DNA from: a virus
Strand: one strand, 5' to 3'
Virus record (IMG/VR): IMGVR_UViG_3300030382_000915
Location: 1 to 26,365 of that record
Length of the DNA: 26,365 nucleotides
Position numbers and translations under genes: made by a program. The notes beneath the pieces were generated by a model, which had not been told where the DNA came from, did no database searches, and saw nothing but the letters and a program-made list of their open reading frames with translations. Below, piece after piece: positions 18,658 to 26,365 of the stretch. Numbering within the stretch: the stretch's first letter is position 1; each line of letters begins with the position of its first letter.

Positions 18658-20535
18658 TTATCCTTCTAATGCAGTCACTTTCGCAGAAAGCTCTTGTATT
18701 GCTTTGACAAGGATTGATGTTAATTCACCATAAGCAATTGATTTGCCGCCCACGATTGTATCATATTCAATTACAGCTTCCGTAGCTTCAACTGCTTCAA
18801 TTTTTACATCGCCAACTTTTATACCTTCAGGTAGTTCATCCCCTTCAACATATAAAACTTCTTCAACCGCTTCAACTGCTTCTTTCTTGACTACATCTTC
18901 TAATCTTGCATCTTCACCGGTTACAATCTCTGGAATAATCTTTTCCATTTCCTGTGCAATGAAACCGATACCGCTAATGTCTTTATGCTTATAGACATAC
19001 TTCTTCGGTTGCATCTGTAATAGTTCAGAAAGACCATAAGGTAAATCAACCACATCTTTTTTTCTTAATACATCTGAAGCATCAGTCCAGACACCGGCTG
19101 CGGTCAGTTTTGCACCGCTACTATCTTCAATTACATAATCCGCACCATCTTGGTCTAAATAAAGTAAAACCGCATTATCTGCTGAAGGATTATCATTTGT
19201 AATTTGTACAAGATTTCTTGTGCTATTATCAACTGAATTACTTAAAAATGAAGCTATCGATCCTGTTGTTATAGCATCTACGTCATCAATTAATAAGCAA
19301 GTTCCTGTTGTTGTTAGCGGACCATCTATCCTCATAACGTGATTGCTAGTTGCGGCTGAATCAATTACAATAGCTTTTTGATTAGCATCTTGCTTAATCT
19401 TTAATGCTGTTGTTCCTGTTGCTAACTCGTTGTCATTTTGAATTTCAACAAGATTTCTAGTTCCTGTTGAACTTGAATTAGAATAAACGTATGCTCCTGC
19501 ACCTGTTGTTAAGGCATCAGCTTCAATAGTAAAAACATTAGTTGTTGTGCCTTCTGAATCTATTTTAAAAGCTGCGGCATTATCGTCTTGATCAATCAAC
19601 AAGCTTGAATCATTTAGAATTAAATCATCGCCAGATGTATCCCAAGTCATATTTGAACTTGCTGTGTCTCCGTAAAAGATAACATCGTAACCTTGATCGT
19701 CTGCACCAACTGTAACTGTGTTATCAATTTGTACCGCTCCATCTATATCTACTGCATCAAGATTTGCAGTTCCATTTACATCAATACTACCTTCTAAATC
19801 AATATCACCCGTTACAACTAAATTATCATTTACAGTTGTTTCAGAAGTTGTGTGTCCAATTGAAATTGGTACTCCAGATGTAGCCGTTCCAATTGTGATT
19901 CCGTTAGAAGTGTTTGAATTATCAATATTAAAAGATGTTGTAGCATCTAATGATATTGTTGTTCCATCAACTGCAAGTGTTCCCTCAATATCTGTGTTAT
20001 CTAAGTTTGCTGTACCATTAACATCTATATCGCCTTCAATATCTACGTTATCAGCAACAACTAGATTTCCGTCAGCTACATCTAAAGCTGTTTGTCCATT
20101 TGTTCCTGTTATTGTAAGCTTTTCTTCTGAAGCATCCCAACTAAAATTATCACCCGCTGTTCCGCTGTAAAATATTACATCTGTTCCGCTTCCATCTGCA
20201 CCAACTGTTACTGTTCCGCTTAGTTGTGCATTTCCAGATAAATCTAATGCACCATTCATATCAATAGTAGTTGCGTTTATTTCTATTTCTGTATCTGAAA
20301 CCAGGTCAAGTACACCATCTGCTGATTGATGTATATAAGTTCCTGTGTCACCAAACTCTAATCGGTTGGTGCTTGTCATCATTAAAGCATCTGATGCAAT
20401 CGTGAATCCAAATGTTGTTCCGTTGTCACCATCTTTTATGCTGACGTGTGTTGTTGTATTACCGCCACCATCCCTATCTACGTGCAACAACTGCTCGTAC
20501 GATGAAGCGATACTTTGTGAGCCTAAAGCTGCCAT
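18658..20535 (-). CDS. Fibre/structural protein with C-terminal S74 intramolecular chaperone
   Basis: This 625-aa protein has a repetitive beta-rich shaft and a C-terminal chaperone. Shaft modules recur: VTVGADGSGTDVIFY near 109-123 and VTVGADDQGYDVIFY near 274-288, each followed by a W-D-x-S motif; IDVNGTANLD occurs twice. The chaperone begins at S487 (SDVLRKKDV), continues with GIGFIAQEMEKIIPEIV, and ends AYGELTSILVKAIQELSAKV, a trimeric coiled coil. S487 and K492 keep the Ser/Lys spacing used for self-cleavage, though the usual R-L order is L-R here. It should trimerise, then release the chaperone. An AAGGAG site precedes ATG 20535. It may be a tail or head fibre; location near head and lysis genes leaves this open. 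Confidence 0.8.
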   Translation of the reverse strand: MAALGSQSIASSYEQLLHVDRDGGGNTTTHVSIKDGDNGTTFGFTIASDALMMTSTNRLEFGDTGTYIHQSADGVLDLVSDTEIEINATTIDMNGALDLSGNAQLSGTVTVGADGSGTDVIFYSGTAGDNFSWDASEEKLTITGTNGQTALDVADGNLVVADNVDIEGDIDVNGTANLDNTDIEGTLAVDGTTISLDATTSFNIDNSNTSNGITIGTATSGVPISIGHTTSETTVNDNLVVTGDIDLEGSIDVNGTANLDAVDIDGAVQIDNTVTVGADDQGYDVIFYGDTASSNMTWDTSGDDLILNDSSLLIDQDDNAAAFKIDSEGTTTNVFTIEADALTTGAGAYVYSNSSSTGTRNLVEIQNDNELATGTTALKIKQDANQKAIVIDSAATSNHVMRIDGPLTTTGTCLLIDDVDAITTGSIASFLSNSVDNSTRNLVQITNDNPSADNAVLLYLDQDGADYVIEDSSGAKLTAAGVWTDASDVLRKKDVVDLPYGLSELLQMQPKKYVYKHKDISGIGFIAQEMEKIIPEIVTGEDARLEDVVKKEAVEAVEEVLYVEGDELPEGIKVGDVKIEAVEATEAVIEYDTIVGGKSIAYGELTSILVKAIQELSAKVTALEG

Positions 20536-20553
20536 TTTAAAGTCTCCTTAAAT

Positions 20554-20679
20554 TTAAACAATGTTTTCCCACTTGCGTTCTTCTAAATCCCAAGTGTCAT
20601 TAATCTTAGTCCATAAATCTCTAGCCAAACGTGCTACTTGGTTTGGTAATGTTAATACTGATAATCCTAGCTTTAACAT
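20554..20679 (-). CDS. Small protein, 41 aa
   Basis: An ATG at 20679 overlaps the upstream stop (TAATG). The product begins MLKLGLSVLTLPNQVARLAR and continues DLWTKINDTWDLEERKWENIV. It has a short hydrophobic front and an amphipathic, Trp-containing helix. It sits between the decoration-like and fibre genes. The function is unknown; a small virion-assembly factor is one option. Confidence 0.5.
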   Translation of the reverse strand: MLKLGLSVLTLPNQVARLARDLWTKINDTWDLEERKWENIV

Positions 20680-21020
20680 TAGCCTACGTACGCTATACAC
20701 GCACCCGATGCTAAAGTGAATCCGCTCCATCTACCATAAATCGTCATTCCTTGTGGGAATGTTTCGCCATCAATTGCAGCACCACCATTGGCATCAATTA
20801 ATGTTCCCGCCCCTGTATCGTCTGGAAATAATTGTTCTGTTTCTGCAATAAGTCCCCCGCTACCGGAAGCAAATACAGTATCTTCCGTAAACTGTATCGC
20901 TACAAATATTCCCGATCCCGCACCGCAAGTCACGGCTGTTGTACCGGTTACAAATATTGAACCGGCTTGTCCCATCGCTAAATTTTGAGCCTCTACGACT
21001 GCATATTCTCTCATTGACAT
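20679..21020 (-). CDS. Small capsid decoration-like / structural protein, 113 aa
   Basis: A beta-rich, Gly/Ala-rich, acidic protein starting MSMREYAVVEAQNLAMGQAG. Its end, FPQGMTIYGRWSGFTLASGA plus CIAYVG, is the kind of conserved beta strand seen at the C-terminus of small phage head proteins in environmental phages. AGGAG precedes ATG 21020. It follows the capsid gene and an intervening 50-aa gene, the usual place for head decoration proteins. This is a position-based inference. Confidence 0.5.
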   Translation of the reverse strand: MSMREYAVVEAQNLAMGQAGSIFVTGTTAVTCGAGSGIFVAIQFTEDTVFASGSGGLIAETEQLFPDDTGAGTLIDANGGAAIDGETFPQGMTIYGRWSGFTLASGACIAYVG

Positions 21021-21081
21021 ATTGTTTCTCCTATTCTAATACCTTACCGAGCGGTCATTCTCATAGGTATTTTGGTTATAA

Positions 21082-21234
21082 TTATTTTTTAGCCTTTTTA
21101 GCTTTTACTTCAACTTTAATCTTCTCACCATTCTCATCACATTCTTCAAATCTATCTTGTAGTGACTTTATATCGTGTACTTTTTCATCATACTTAAGAA
21201 CTACACCACTCGCTTTTTTAAAAAATTTACTCAT
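21082..21234 (-). CDS. Small charged protein, 50 aa
   Basis: ATG 21234, with GGAG just upstream, encodes MSKFFKKASGVVLKYDEKVH..., ending KIKVEVKAKKAKK. The front resembles the strand-rich N-terminus of small head proteins, and the tail is Lys-rich. It lies just downstream of a strong hairpin after the capsid gene. It may be a capsid cement or completion factor. No family is recognised. Confidence 0.5.
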   Translation of the reverse strand: MSKFFKKASGVVLKYDEKVHDIKSLQDRFEECDENGEKIKVEVKAKKAKK

Positions 21235-21249
21235 AATATTACTCCGTTT

Positions 21250-21280
21250 GTAACGGGCGGTAATTAAACCGCCCTGTTAC
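21250..21280 (-). promoter_or_regulatory. Strong hairpin between major capsid and next gene
   Basis: GTAAC-GGGCGGT pairs with ACCGCCC-(T)-GTTAC around a six-base AATTAA loop: a 12-bp GC-rich stem with one bulged base. It starts 15 nt past the capsid gene's stop. No U-run follows on the minus strand, so it is not a classic terminator. It probably stabilises or pauses the end of the capsid mRNA. The downstream gene's GGAG lies just after it. Confidence 0.65.
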
Positions 21281-21294
21281 GTTAATCAGTTAAA

Positions 21295-22200
21295 TTAAGA
21301 AACGTCACTTAGTACGTAAACACCATAAGCATCTTTAATCTCAACTTGTCCCCAGAATCCTGTTGCAACGTACTTAGTCATACGTTCGGACTCTTCTCTT
21401 TGTGTTCTAATGCGGAATAAACCTTCTGCACCAACACCAAGACCGATTGCACCTTTACTAAAGGCGAACCCGGCTGCATCCCCGCCAGAAGAAACATCCT
21501 CATCAATTTGATCGCTCCAATAGACGTTAAATCCTGCGATGCTACCAACAAACCCCGTTTGAAATGCTTCTTCGCCTTTTCCACCCATCATTCCAATTGG
21601 ACGTGCAGTTGCAGTATCAGTTGTAGATGAACCCGCAGTATCTAATGCTGTATTGTGTAGCAAAGATATAATTCCTTTTCCGCCCCAAACTTGCTTTGGA
21701 GATAGAACTAAAGAATAAGGCATAGGTGCTCCGGCTGCTTTCATTTGTCTCATTGATCCGAAGATATGAGATAAAGCAAGAGAAGAACCCGCTCCACATT
21801 CAGTCTGTGAAAAGGTTTTACCAAGTTCTACAAGATCGTCATCTAATTTAGCGGAAACGGCATTTCCAAGAGCCGGTCCGGCTTGTCCAACAACGTCATC
21901 GCCAGAACCCATCAATACCAGGTCACTAACTTGTGACTCGATTACGTGTTCTGAAATCGTTGCTGTTCTTGCTGCTGTTGTGATTGCTACCGCAGTTGTT
22001 GCAGTTGCTTGTGTTGCAGCACTTACATTACCAGATGTAAGTTTTGTCCAATCAGAAAATTGTACGTGATTTGATCCTCTTGCAGCCTGTTTTACAGTTA
22101 CAAGTGGATACATTACGTTAACGTGATTGAACGCTATTACAGCATCGCCAATGGTTCTTCCTAAACCACCCGCAGCTGTACTTGTATTCGTTAAAGCCAT
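21295..22200 (-). CDS. Major capsid protein
   Basis: This 301-aa protein is beta- and helix-mixed, with the capsid-like segments MALTNTSTAAGGLGRTIGDA, YPLVTVKQAARGSNHVQFSD, then SYLVLSPKQ-like PMPYSLVLSPKQVWGGKG, GFVGSIAGFNVYWSDQID and FAFSKGAIGLGVG. The last part, TKYVATGFWGQVEIKDAYGV, is the strand-plus-turn typical of the end of HK97-fold major capsid proteins. It lies after the scaffold gene, has a strong AAAGGAG site, and is followed by a hairpin. I see no protease gene, so the scaffold may be removed without a phage protease or by one outside the window. The fold is inferred, not modelled. Confidence 0.8.
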   Translation of the reverse strand: MALTNTSTAAGGLGRTIGDAVIAFNHVNVMYPLVTVKQAARGSNHVQFSDWTKLTSGNVSAATQATATTAVAITTAARTATISEHVIESQVSDLVLMGSGDDVVGQAGPALGNAVSAKLDDDLVELGKTFSQTECGAGSSLALSHIFGSMRQMKAAGAPMPYSLVLSPKQVWGGKGIISLLHNTALDTAGSSTTDTATARPIGMMGGKGEEAFQTGFVGSIAGFNVYWSDQIDEDVSSGGDAAGFAFSKGAIGLGVGAEGLFRIRTQREESERMTKYVATGFWGQVEIKDAYGVYVLSDVS

Positions 22201-22233
22201 TTGCTTAAACTCCTTTTAATGTAATTAAAGATT

Positions 22234-22470
22234 TTAGTCATCATACGGCTTCTTCAATGTTCCCGGTCCAAAACCACTAAACACTCCAACACTATCTGGC
22301 TTCTTGCCTTTTTGTACTCGCTCCCCACGTTCTTCGTGAATGTCAAGATAATCGTCATAATTGACTTTAGAACCTTTGTAAGTACATTCAATATCTTCTC
22401 CGCCATTAACCTTCTTATGCTGAAGATCATTGTTTGGATCGAGCTTTTCTTTAAAAAAATCAGTCGCCAT
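22234..22470 (-). CDS. Small acidic/basic hypothetical protein, 78 aa
   Basis: I start it at ATG 22470, which overlaps the end of the scaffold gene by 11 nt. The upstream in-frame start at 22674 would lie wholly over the scaffold. The product MATDFFKEKLDPNNDLQHKK..., with DIECTYKGSKVNYDDYLDIH and a C-terminal GVFSGFGPGTLKKPYDD, is polar, probably partly disordered. It is sited between scaffold and capsid genes. A scaffold-like or capsid-assembly role is possible. No family is recognised. Confidence 0.6.
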   Translation of the reverse strand: MATDFFKEKLDPNNDLQHKKVNGGEDIECTYKGSKVNYDDYLDIHEERGERVQKGKKPDSVGVFSGFGPGTLKKPYDD

Positions 22471-23014
22471 AACCAATTTTGATATCACCCGAAGATTGAG
22501 AATTGTTGGCTCTCTTGTATCCTTGTGGATCAAGTGTTGCCCATTCCTCAAACGAAGCATATCCGCCTGTTTCTGTTGGTTTAGAGTTATCAACCGAAGC
22601 CGGTGAAGGTGTCGTATTGACCTTTTCAACGTGAGCTTCCAATTTTTCAAGTGGTAAGCCATCGTATATTGCACGATCTTCTTCTGGTAACTTAGAAAGT
22701 AAAGACTCCCGTTTAGTTACTTGATATTCGTCAAAAGCATTAGCCTTAGTTTGTGCAGCTTCAAGCTTAGCAGTCATATCAGTCATTATCTTTTCGTATT
22801 CGCCTTTTGACTCCATATCTTTTAGCTTACGTGACTCGGCTTGTTCCTTCGCATCTTTGCGAATAGAATCTAGTTCAACCTTTAACGTGTTTTTTTCGTC
22901 CACCAATTCACTGAATCGTGCGTAAGGAACTTGATTGACGGGCTGCTTTTCTTCACTTGCAGTATCAGCGGTGTCCTGTTTTACGTCTTGGACTTCGACT
23001 TGTTGTTCACTCAT
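22460..23014 (-). CDS. Capsid scaffolding protein
   Basis: This 184-aa protein is acidic and highly helical. The first 20 residues are disordered, followed by a coiled coil (FSELVDEKNTLKVELDSIRK, EYEKIMTDMTAKLEAAQTKA) and a Leu-rich helix (SLLSKLPEEDRAIYDGLPLE). The C-terminal 50 residues are polar and disordered, then GGYASFEEWATLDPQGYKRA and the end IKIGYGD, which may bind capsid. This layout, and position directly before the major capsid gene, is that of phage scaffolds. It is expected to leave the head before DNA packaging. An AGAGG site precedes ATG 23014. Confidence 0.75.
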   Translation of the reverse strand: MSEQQVEVQDVKQDTADTASEEKQPVNQVPYARFSELVDEKNTLKVELDSIRKDAKEQAESRKLKDMESKGEYEKIMTDMTAKLEAAQTKANAFDEYQVTKRESLLSKLPEEDRAIYDGLPLEKLEAHVEKVNTTPSPASVDNSKPTETGGYASFEEWATLDPQGYKRANNSQSSGDIKIGYGD

Positions 23015-23044
23015 TTTAACCTCTTGTTTGAGTTAGTTAATTCT

Positions 23045-23569
23045 TTAACCAATAGTTATGTTAATTGGTTTCTTAGCGTACTTGTTGACATTCTTGCCAA
23101 CTACATCACTTAAATTCTTTAGGATTTGATCTTCGTTTTCACTATTAAGACCAAAGATATTTCTTCCATTGTCTGCATTTCCTTTAACTTTTAAGCCATC
23201 ACGAAATACAATATCAACACCAATGTTAGTTGGTTTCTGTGCAGATATAGAACCGAGCATTGTCCCTGTTAATCTTAGATTAGGTGGACTTGTTTGCTTT
23301 GATGTACTAACACCTTTTGATGCCGCTCTACCCGCAGCTTTTCTTGTAGGATAGTCCTCTGCATAAATGCTTTTTTTTGTCCCATCTTTTAAAGTTTTAG
23401 TAAACCAAAAAGGTGAATGTCTTTTGTATTCTGGAAACTTATATCTTTTATTTGTGCCTTCTCTTGTTCCATATCCTTTATCTGAATCTTTAACAATCTT
23501 TGTTGCAGCTTTACCACCTATCTTCGCCCATACAGAACGTGGCAAGTTTAAAATGTCTTGTGCCTTCAT
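23045..23569 (-). CDS. Head morphogenesis-region protein, 174 aa
   Basis: A basic protein (pI looks high from the Lys count) with segments AQDILNLPRSVWAKIGGKAA, KRHSPFWFTKTLKDGTKK, PNLRLTGTMLGSI (about 96-108) and NIFGLNSENEDQILKNLSDV. The LRLTGTML...SI pattern resembles the central motif of phage virion morphogenesis / HK97 gp10-like neck proteins, although these usually lie nearer the tail genes. The ATG at 23569 overlaps the MuF-like gene (ATGA). I treat the assignment as tentative. Confidence 0.5.
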   Translation of the reverse strand: MKAQDILNLPRSVWAKIGGKAATKIVKDSDKGYGTREGTNKRYKFPEYKRHSPFWFTKTLKDGTKKSIYAEDYPTRKAAGRAASKGVSTSKQTSPPNLRLTGTMLGSISAQKPTNIGVDIVFRDGLKVKGNADNGRNIFGLNSENEDQILKNLSDVVGKNVNKYAKKPINITIG

Positions 23570-24438
23570 TGATTAACAATCCTATTTAAACCTTGTGACC
23601 ATTGTTCGTTAGTAATTAATCTAGCTGATCGTAACTTTGCAAGTTTTGTGTATTTTGTTAATTGAGATTTATTTAAATCCGATGTCTTTAGTTTACTAAA
23701 CTTCTTTGGAAGCCTAGCTTCTTTTAATGGTTCTTTTACTTTGTTTGTGCTTTCAAAAATCATCCACGAATGCCTACAATTGAATCCACCTCTTGTGCCA
23801 AAAGGTGTTGCACTTGCATTGACTTGTGCTTCTGTATATCCTTTAGCCGGTTGATTTGTTAATGTGTTAAAACATATATCTCTTGTAACTTCATCTGCCG
23901 GACCTACATACTCCCATCGCACATCCTCACCTTCAAAGACTTTATGTCTAGCTACATCATCAAACTGTTTAATCCCATCTTGTACTGCTACATTTAATTG
24001 ATGTGTCTCTAGCTTTACAGTATCTTTTAATCGTGCTACTATATTTGAAGGACGTTCGCCAGACACAATACCTTTAAACAATCCATCCTTTAAATCATTA
24101 GCGAATGTAGTTGCTTTACCTAATAGACTTTCTGCTTCTAAGTCTTGTAATAATTGAAGCTGTGCAACTGTTGCTCCCTGTATTGTTGCTATGCCACGTT
24201 TATCTGCTAGAGCTTTAATCTTTACAACTTGATCTTCATACGATTCCATCAGTCCATTAACAGCATTTGTGTAGCCTCTATCCAATAACTCTTGAAAGAA
24301 GTCTAATTCTTTTGCAATAGCCACAAGTTCTGTGTCTGTTAAACTGTCCATTCGTTTAGCAATAGTATCTAAGTCATTGAGCAATTTGTTCTCAATGTTC
24401 TTGATTTGCTTCATAAACTTATCTACGGGATCAGCCAC
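23566..24438 (-). CDS. MuF-like minor head protein
   Basis: This 290-aa protein starts at GTG 24438, overlapping the portal gene by 8 nt. The first 160 residues are helical. The C-terminal part has RWEYVGPADEVTRDIC (174-189), a central block NQPAKGYTEAQVNASATPFG and GGFNCRHSWM (217-226). The Cys at 189 and the NCRH motif with C221 and H223 are the conserved features of phage Mu gpF-like (SPP1 gp7-like) minor head proteins. These bind the portal or head interior and may be ejected. Position right after the portal supports this. Confidence 0.8.
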   Translation of the reverse strand: MADPVDKFMKQIKNIENKLLNDLDTIAKRMDSLTDTELVAIAKELDFFQELLDRGYTNAVNGLMESYEDQVVKIKALADKRGIATIQGATVAQLQLLQDLEAESLLGKATTFANDLKDGLFKGIVSGERPSNIVARLKDTVKLETHQLNVAVQDGIKQFDDVARHKVFEGEDVRWEYVGPADEVTRDICFNTLTNQPAKGYTEAQVNASATPFGTRGGFNCRHSWMIFESTNKVKEPLKEARLPKKFSKLKTSDLNKSQLTKYTKLAKLRSARLITNEQWSQGLNRIVNQ

Positions 24439-25753
24439 CTAATATCCTCTGTATTGCTGTTGTTGGTTGTTGTGCTTGTGCTTCTTGCTCATTGTTTTCA
24501 TCTACTCTATTCATAAGCTTCTGCAAATCTTCTTCGCTTATGTCTGGATTAAAATACTTGATAAGGTCTGTTCTATCCATTAAGCCTTTAGCCATCATAA
24601 ATTCTAATCGTTCAAATTCTTGCTTCTGATCCGTTGGAAATTCTATTTCTGCGAAATCCACCGAATAATTCTCGCCCATATCTTTGCCTGTATGTACACG
24701 CAATACTTCTCTATCCACTTCATATCGTTCGTGTTCCCAATCTCTCCATTTAGGTATGTCTGATATTCTTGACTCAAGGTTCTCCATTTCCATTAAACGT
24801 AATGCAGCACCGCTTGGTGCATTGCCCGACTCGTCCCACTTAATACGTAAGTGATTATTAATAGCAGTCTGATTAGCAAAAGACTTAGCCACATCAATCA
24901 TTTGTGCAAGATTAGCCGGACTTGATACAAAAGAAAATGAACTATCTTGTGGCATTAGAAGGACACGATCAATACCAAGCTTCATACGTGTAGCTTCTTC
25001 TATCCCTGTTGCCACAGGCTGACCAAACGCAAAACGTGTTGCCAATGCTATCTCTGTATTAGCGATGCCTATTTGAATGGCTGCTCTCACTACATCTGAT
25101 GCACTCTGCTTGTAATCCATAAAGGTCACAGGCATAATTGAGTACGGATTGATGTTATCTTCATTGACTTGTATTGTCCTACCCGCTTGGTCAAACTTTA
25201 AATGAATACCAGGTACTCCATCCCTTGCTTCTGACCAGAATACAAATACACGATTGTTTTTCGCATCCCTACCTACCTCATACGATACACCAAAGGGACG
25301 TGAATCACCTTCAACGTAATATCTTTTGTAATGTGGAATAATATCATAATCTAACTTGTCACCAACGTACTTAGTACGAAAAGCCATAGAGCCTGTAAGC
25401 CACGCTGTTTCGTTATACTCACGTGCTGCTGTATCTAAATGATGTGCCAACTCCATATACTCATCTGCTGACTCTCCGTTAATCATACGTTTAGGTGGAT
25501 TCTTATAGATCATATTCCTAGCACGTGCAAAACGTGGCACAATCTTCTGTGGAAAAGCCGGTATCTGCTCTAATGTAGAAGGCGAGAACCATTGCTCTAT
25601 ATGTTGATCCACGTGCCTGTGATAATAAAAGTCTAAAGCTGTATCACGTTCTGCGTTCTCTTGGTCCTCTAAATTCTTTTGTGCTGTGCGTATAGACTCA
25701 AGGACTATCTGCTGTGATAAATCGGGCAACACTACATCATTAACTGTCATCAT
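24431..25753 (-). CDS. Portal protein
   Basis: This 440-aa protein has the helical/mixed N-terminus of portals (ALDFYYHRHVDQHIEQWFSP, IVPRFARARNMIYKNPPKRM), a wing (MAFRTKYVGDKLDYDIIPHY, KRYYVEGDSRPFGVSYEVG), and the crown/clip region containing SGNAPSGAALRLMEMENLES (309-328). The SGxAPSGAALR-type motif followed by a long helix is typical of SPP1/HK97-style portals. It ends with a Gln/Glu-rich tail. It lies between terminase and minor head genes. The protein forms the dodecameric ring at the capsid vertex through which DNA is packaged. The start is ATG 25753, overlapping the small gene upstream as ATGA. Confidence 0.85.
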   Translation of the reverse strand: MMTVNDVVLPDLSQQIVLESIRTAQKNLEDQENAERDTALDFYYHRHVDQHIEQWFSPSTLEQIPAFPQKIVPRFARARNMIYKNPPKRMINGESADEYMELAHHLDTAAREYNETAWLTGSMAFRTKYVGDKLDYDIIPHYKRYYVEGDSRPFGVSYEVGRDAKNNRVFVFWSEARDGVPGIHLKFDQAGRTIQVNEDNINPYSIMPVTFMDYKQSASDVVRAAIQIGIANTEIALATRFAFGQPVATGIEEATRMKLGIDRVLLMPQDSSFSFVSSPANLAQMIDVAKSFANQTAINNHLRIKWDESGNAPSGAALRLMEMENLESRISDIPKWRDWEHERYEVDREVLRVHTGKDMGENYSVDFAEIEFPTDQKQEFERLEFMMAKGLMDRTDLIKYFNPDISEEDLQKLMNRVDENNEQEAQAQQPTTAIQRILGG

Positions 25754-25917
25754 TCATACATCCAATTCTTATCCATATTGAAACTCATTACTTGAGTGTT
25801 ATTAATTAAGTCTTGTGCTTCCCTTTTAATTCTTTTGTCGATTTGTATTCCGTATATCCATAGTCCTATAAATACACAGTTAATCGCTATTGACATCCCT
25901 AAGATAAATGCTACCAT
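25750..25917 (-). CDS. Small membrane protein between terminase and portal genes, 55 aa
   Basis: An ATG at 25917 lies inside the end of the terminase gene (7-nt overlap). The product MVAFILGMSIAINCVFIGLW is a membrane helix, then IYGIQIDKRIKREAQDLINN and a polar tail. Its TGA overlaps the portal start (ATGA). A one-helix protein in the packaging block is unusual. The function is unknown; it may tether packaging to the membrane or be unrelated to it. Confidence 0.55.
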   Translation of the reverse strand: MVAFILGMSIAINCVFIGLWIYGIQIDKRIKREAQDLINNTQVMSFNMDKNWMYE

Positions 25918-26365
25918 CTTACGCTTTCCATAATCTTACGAGTAGCCGGATGCAGACGATTAATCGCATAACCCATTGCATCGCTACTATGGCTCTGGGT
26001 GCTATCTCTTTTATCTATATCATTGCCAGACCAGACGTTTCTTTCAAAGTCCATAATAAGATTCGGGCAGTTCTCACAAGAGAAGTTGCCATCACGTATC
26101 AACTTGTTTACTGAATTAACACGCTCACGTACAGGCGGATTGGCTTTAGGTACTGATACAGTATATCCCGGATTAGATTTAATAATATAATGATCACTAT
26201 TTACTGCGGACGATTTTCTCGCACTACCACTTGCATCCGGAAAGATTTTAGCCTCTGGATATCTCTTTACTAATTCTTCAACCATATCATACGTTGTTGC
26301 GTTCTTTAATCTCACCTCGTCAAATACGTGTATCCAATTAGGTCCTATATAAAAGACTTCTGTAC
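25911..26365 (-). CDS. terL: Terminase large subunit, C-terminal part (5' end outside window)
   Basis: The frame is open from the right edge (first full codon at 26363) and its first residues read TEVFYIGPNWIHVFDEVRLK, so the GTG at 26315 is not the true start. The visible 150 residues are the nuclease half. AKIFPDASGSARKSS contains one metal-binding Asp, and DSTQSHSSDAMGYAINRL contains the final H-x-x-D-A motif with the last Asp. This is the RNase H-like domain that cuts concatemers during DNA packaging. The ATPase half lies outside the window. It ends in TAG at 25911. Confidence 0.85.
   Translation of the reverse strand, partial: TEVFYIGPNWIHVFDEVRLKNATTYDMVEELVKRYPEAKIFPDASGSARKSSAVNSDHYIIKSNPGYTVSVPKANPPVRERVNSVNKLIRDGNFSCENCPNLIMDFERNVWSGNDIDKRDSTQSHSSDAMGYAINRLHPATRKIMESVRW

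Noticed and set aside
19718-20170. 150-codon open frame on the plus strand opposite the S74 fibre gene
   Set aside because: It lies wholly antisense to a repetitive, Ser/Thr/Ile/Val-biased gene and its protein is low-complexity Ser/Val/Pro/Ile. Nothing else on the plus strand looks coding.
22234-22674. 146-codon version of the 78-aa gene
   Set aside because: The extra N-terminus is an out-of-frame reading of the scaffold gene (His/Leu/Arg-rich), while ATG 22470 gives a normal short overlap.

Overview
The window is a segment of an AT-rich double-stranded DNA tailed phage, or a prophage or metagenome-derived phage contig. Every gene I can support is on the minus strand, so it reads right to left. 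It looks like a siphovirus: there is a tail tube protein, a frameshifted tail assembly chaperone and a tape measure protein, and I see no sheath gene. Genes are packed with ATGA, GTGA and TAATG stop/start overlaps, use TTG and GTG starts repeatedly, and many have a clear purine-rich Shine-Dalgarno sequence. The Shine-Dalgarno use argues mildly against a Bacteroidetes host. A probable lipoprotein and a secreted thioredoxin-fold protein hint at a Gram-negative host. The host itself cannot be named from this sequence.

Late region (right edge to about 6.98 kb), in transcription order: the 3' part of the large terminase, a 55-aa membrane protein, portal, MuF-like minor head protein, a small morphogenesis protein, scaffold, a 78-aa protein, major capsid, a strong hairpin, a 50-aa protein, a decoration-like protein, a 41-aa protein, and a long fibre with a C-terminal S74 chaperone domain. 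A lysis cassette follows, with two small membrane proteins and a lysozyme-like endolysin. Next come the connector and tail genes: 61-aa protein, head-tail connector, tail completion protein, 58-aa protein, tail tube, tail chaperones G and T joined by a -1 frameshift, tape measure, and two large tail-tip proteins. The region ends in eight small genes, seven of which encode membrane-bound, lipoprotein or secreted products. One of these is a thioredoxin-fold protein whose CxxC has become SxxS. A strong intrinsic terminator closes the unit at about 6.92-6.96 kb.

Early/middle region (about 6.86 kb down to the left edge): a predicted sigma70-type promoter sits just after that terminator. Its predicted start site coincides with the 5' edge of a compact RNA of about 90 nt. 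That RNA has two perfect, interleaved inverted repeats (12 bp and 9 bp, pseudoknot topology) around a third hairpin. Behind it lie small genes, a second bulged hairpin, a single-strand annealing protein, a winged-helix replication protein, a NinG/Rap-like nuclease, a Mom-like DNA-modification enzyme, a PD-(D/E)XK-like nuclease, a DEDDy 3'-5' exonuclease flanked by two zinc ribbons, small basic and zinc-binding proteins, a short SSB-like protein ending in DDLPF, a TTG-started membrane peptide and a sigma-region-4-like HTH protein.

The points most worth following up are the pseudoknotted RNA at the transcript start, the modification/nuclease group (Mom-like, PD-(D/E)XK, NinG, exonuclease), the redox-dead secreted thioredoxin within an envelope-protein cassette, and the frameshifted tail chaperone.
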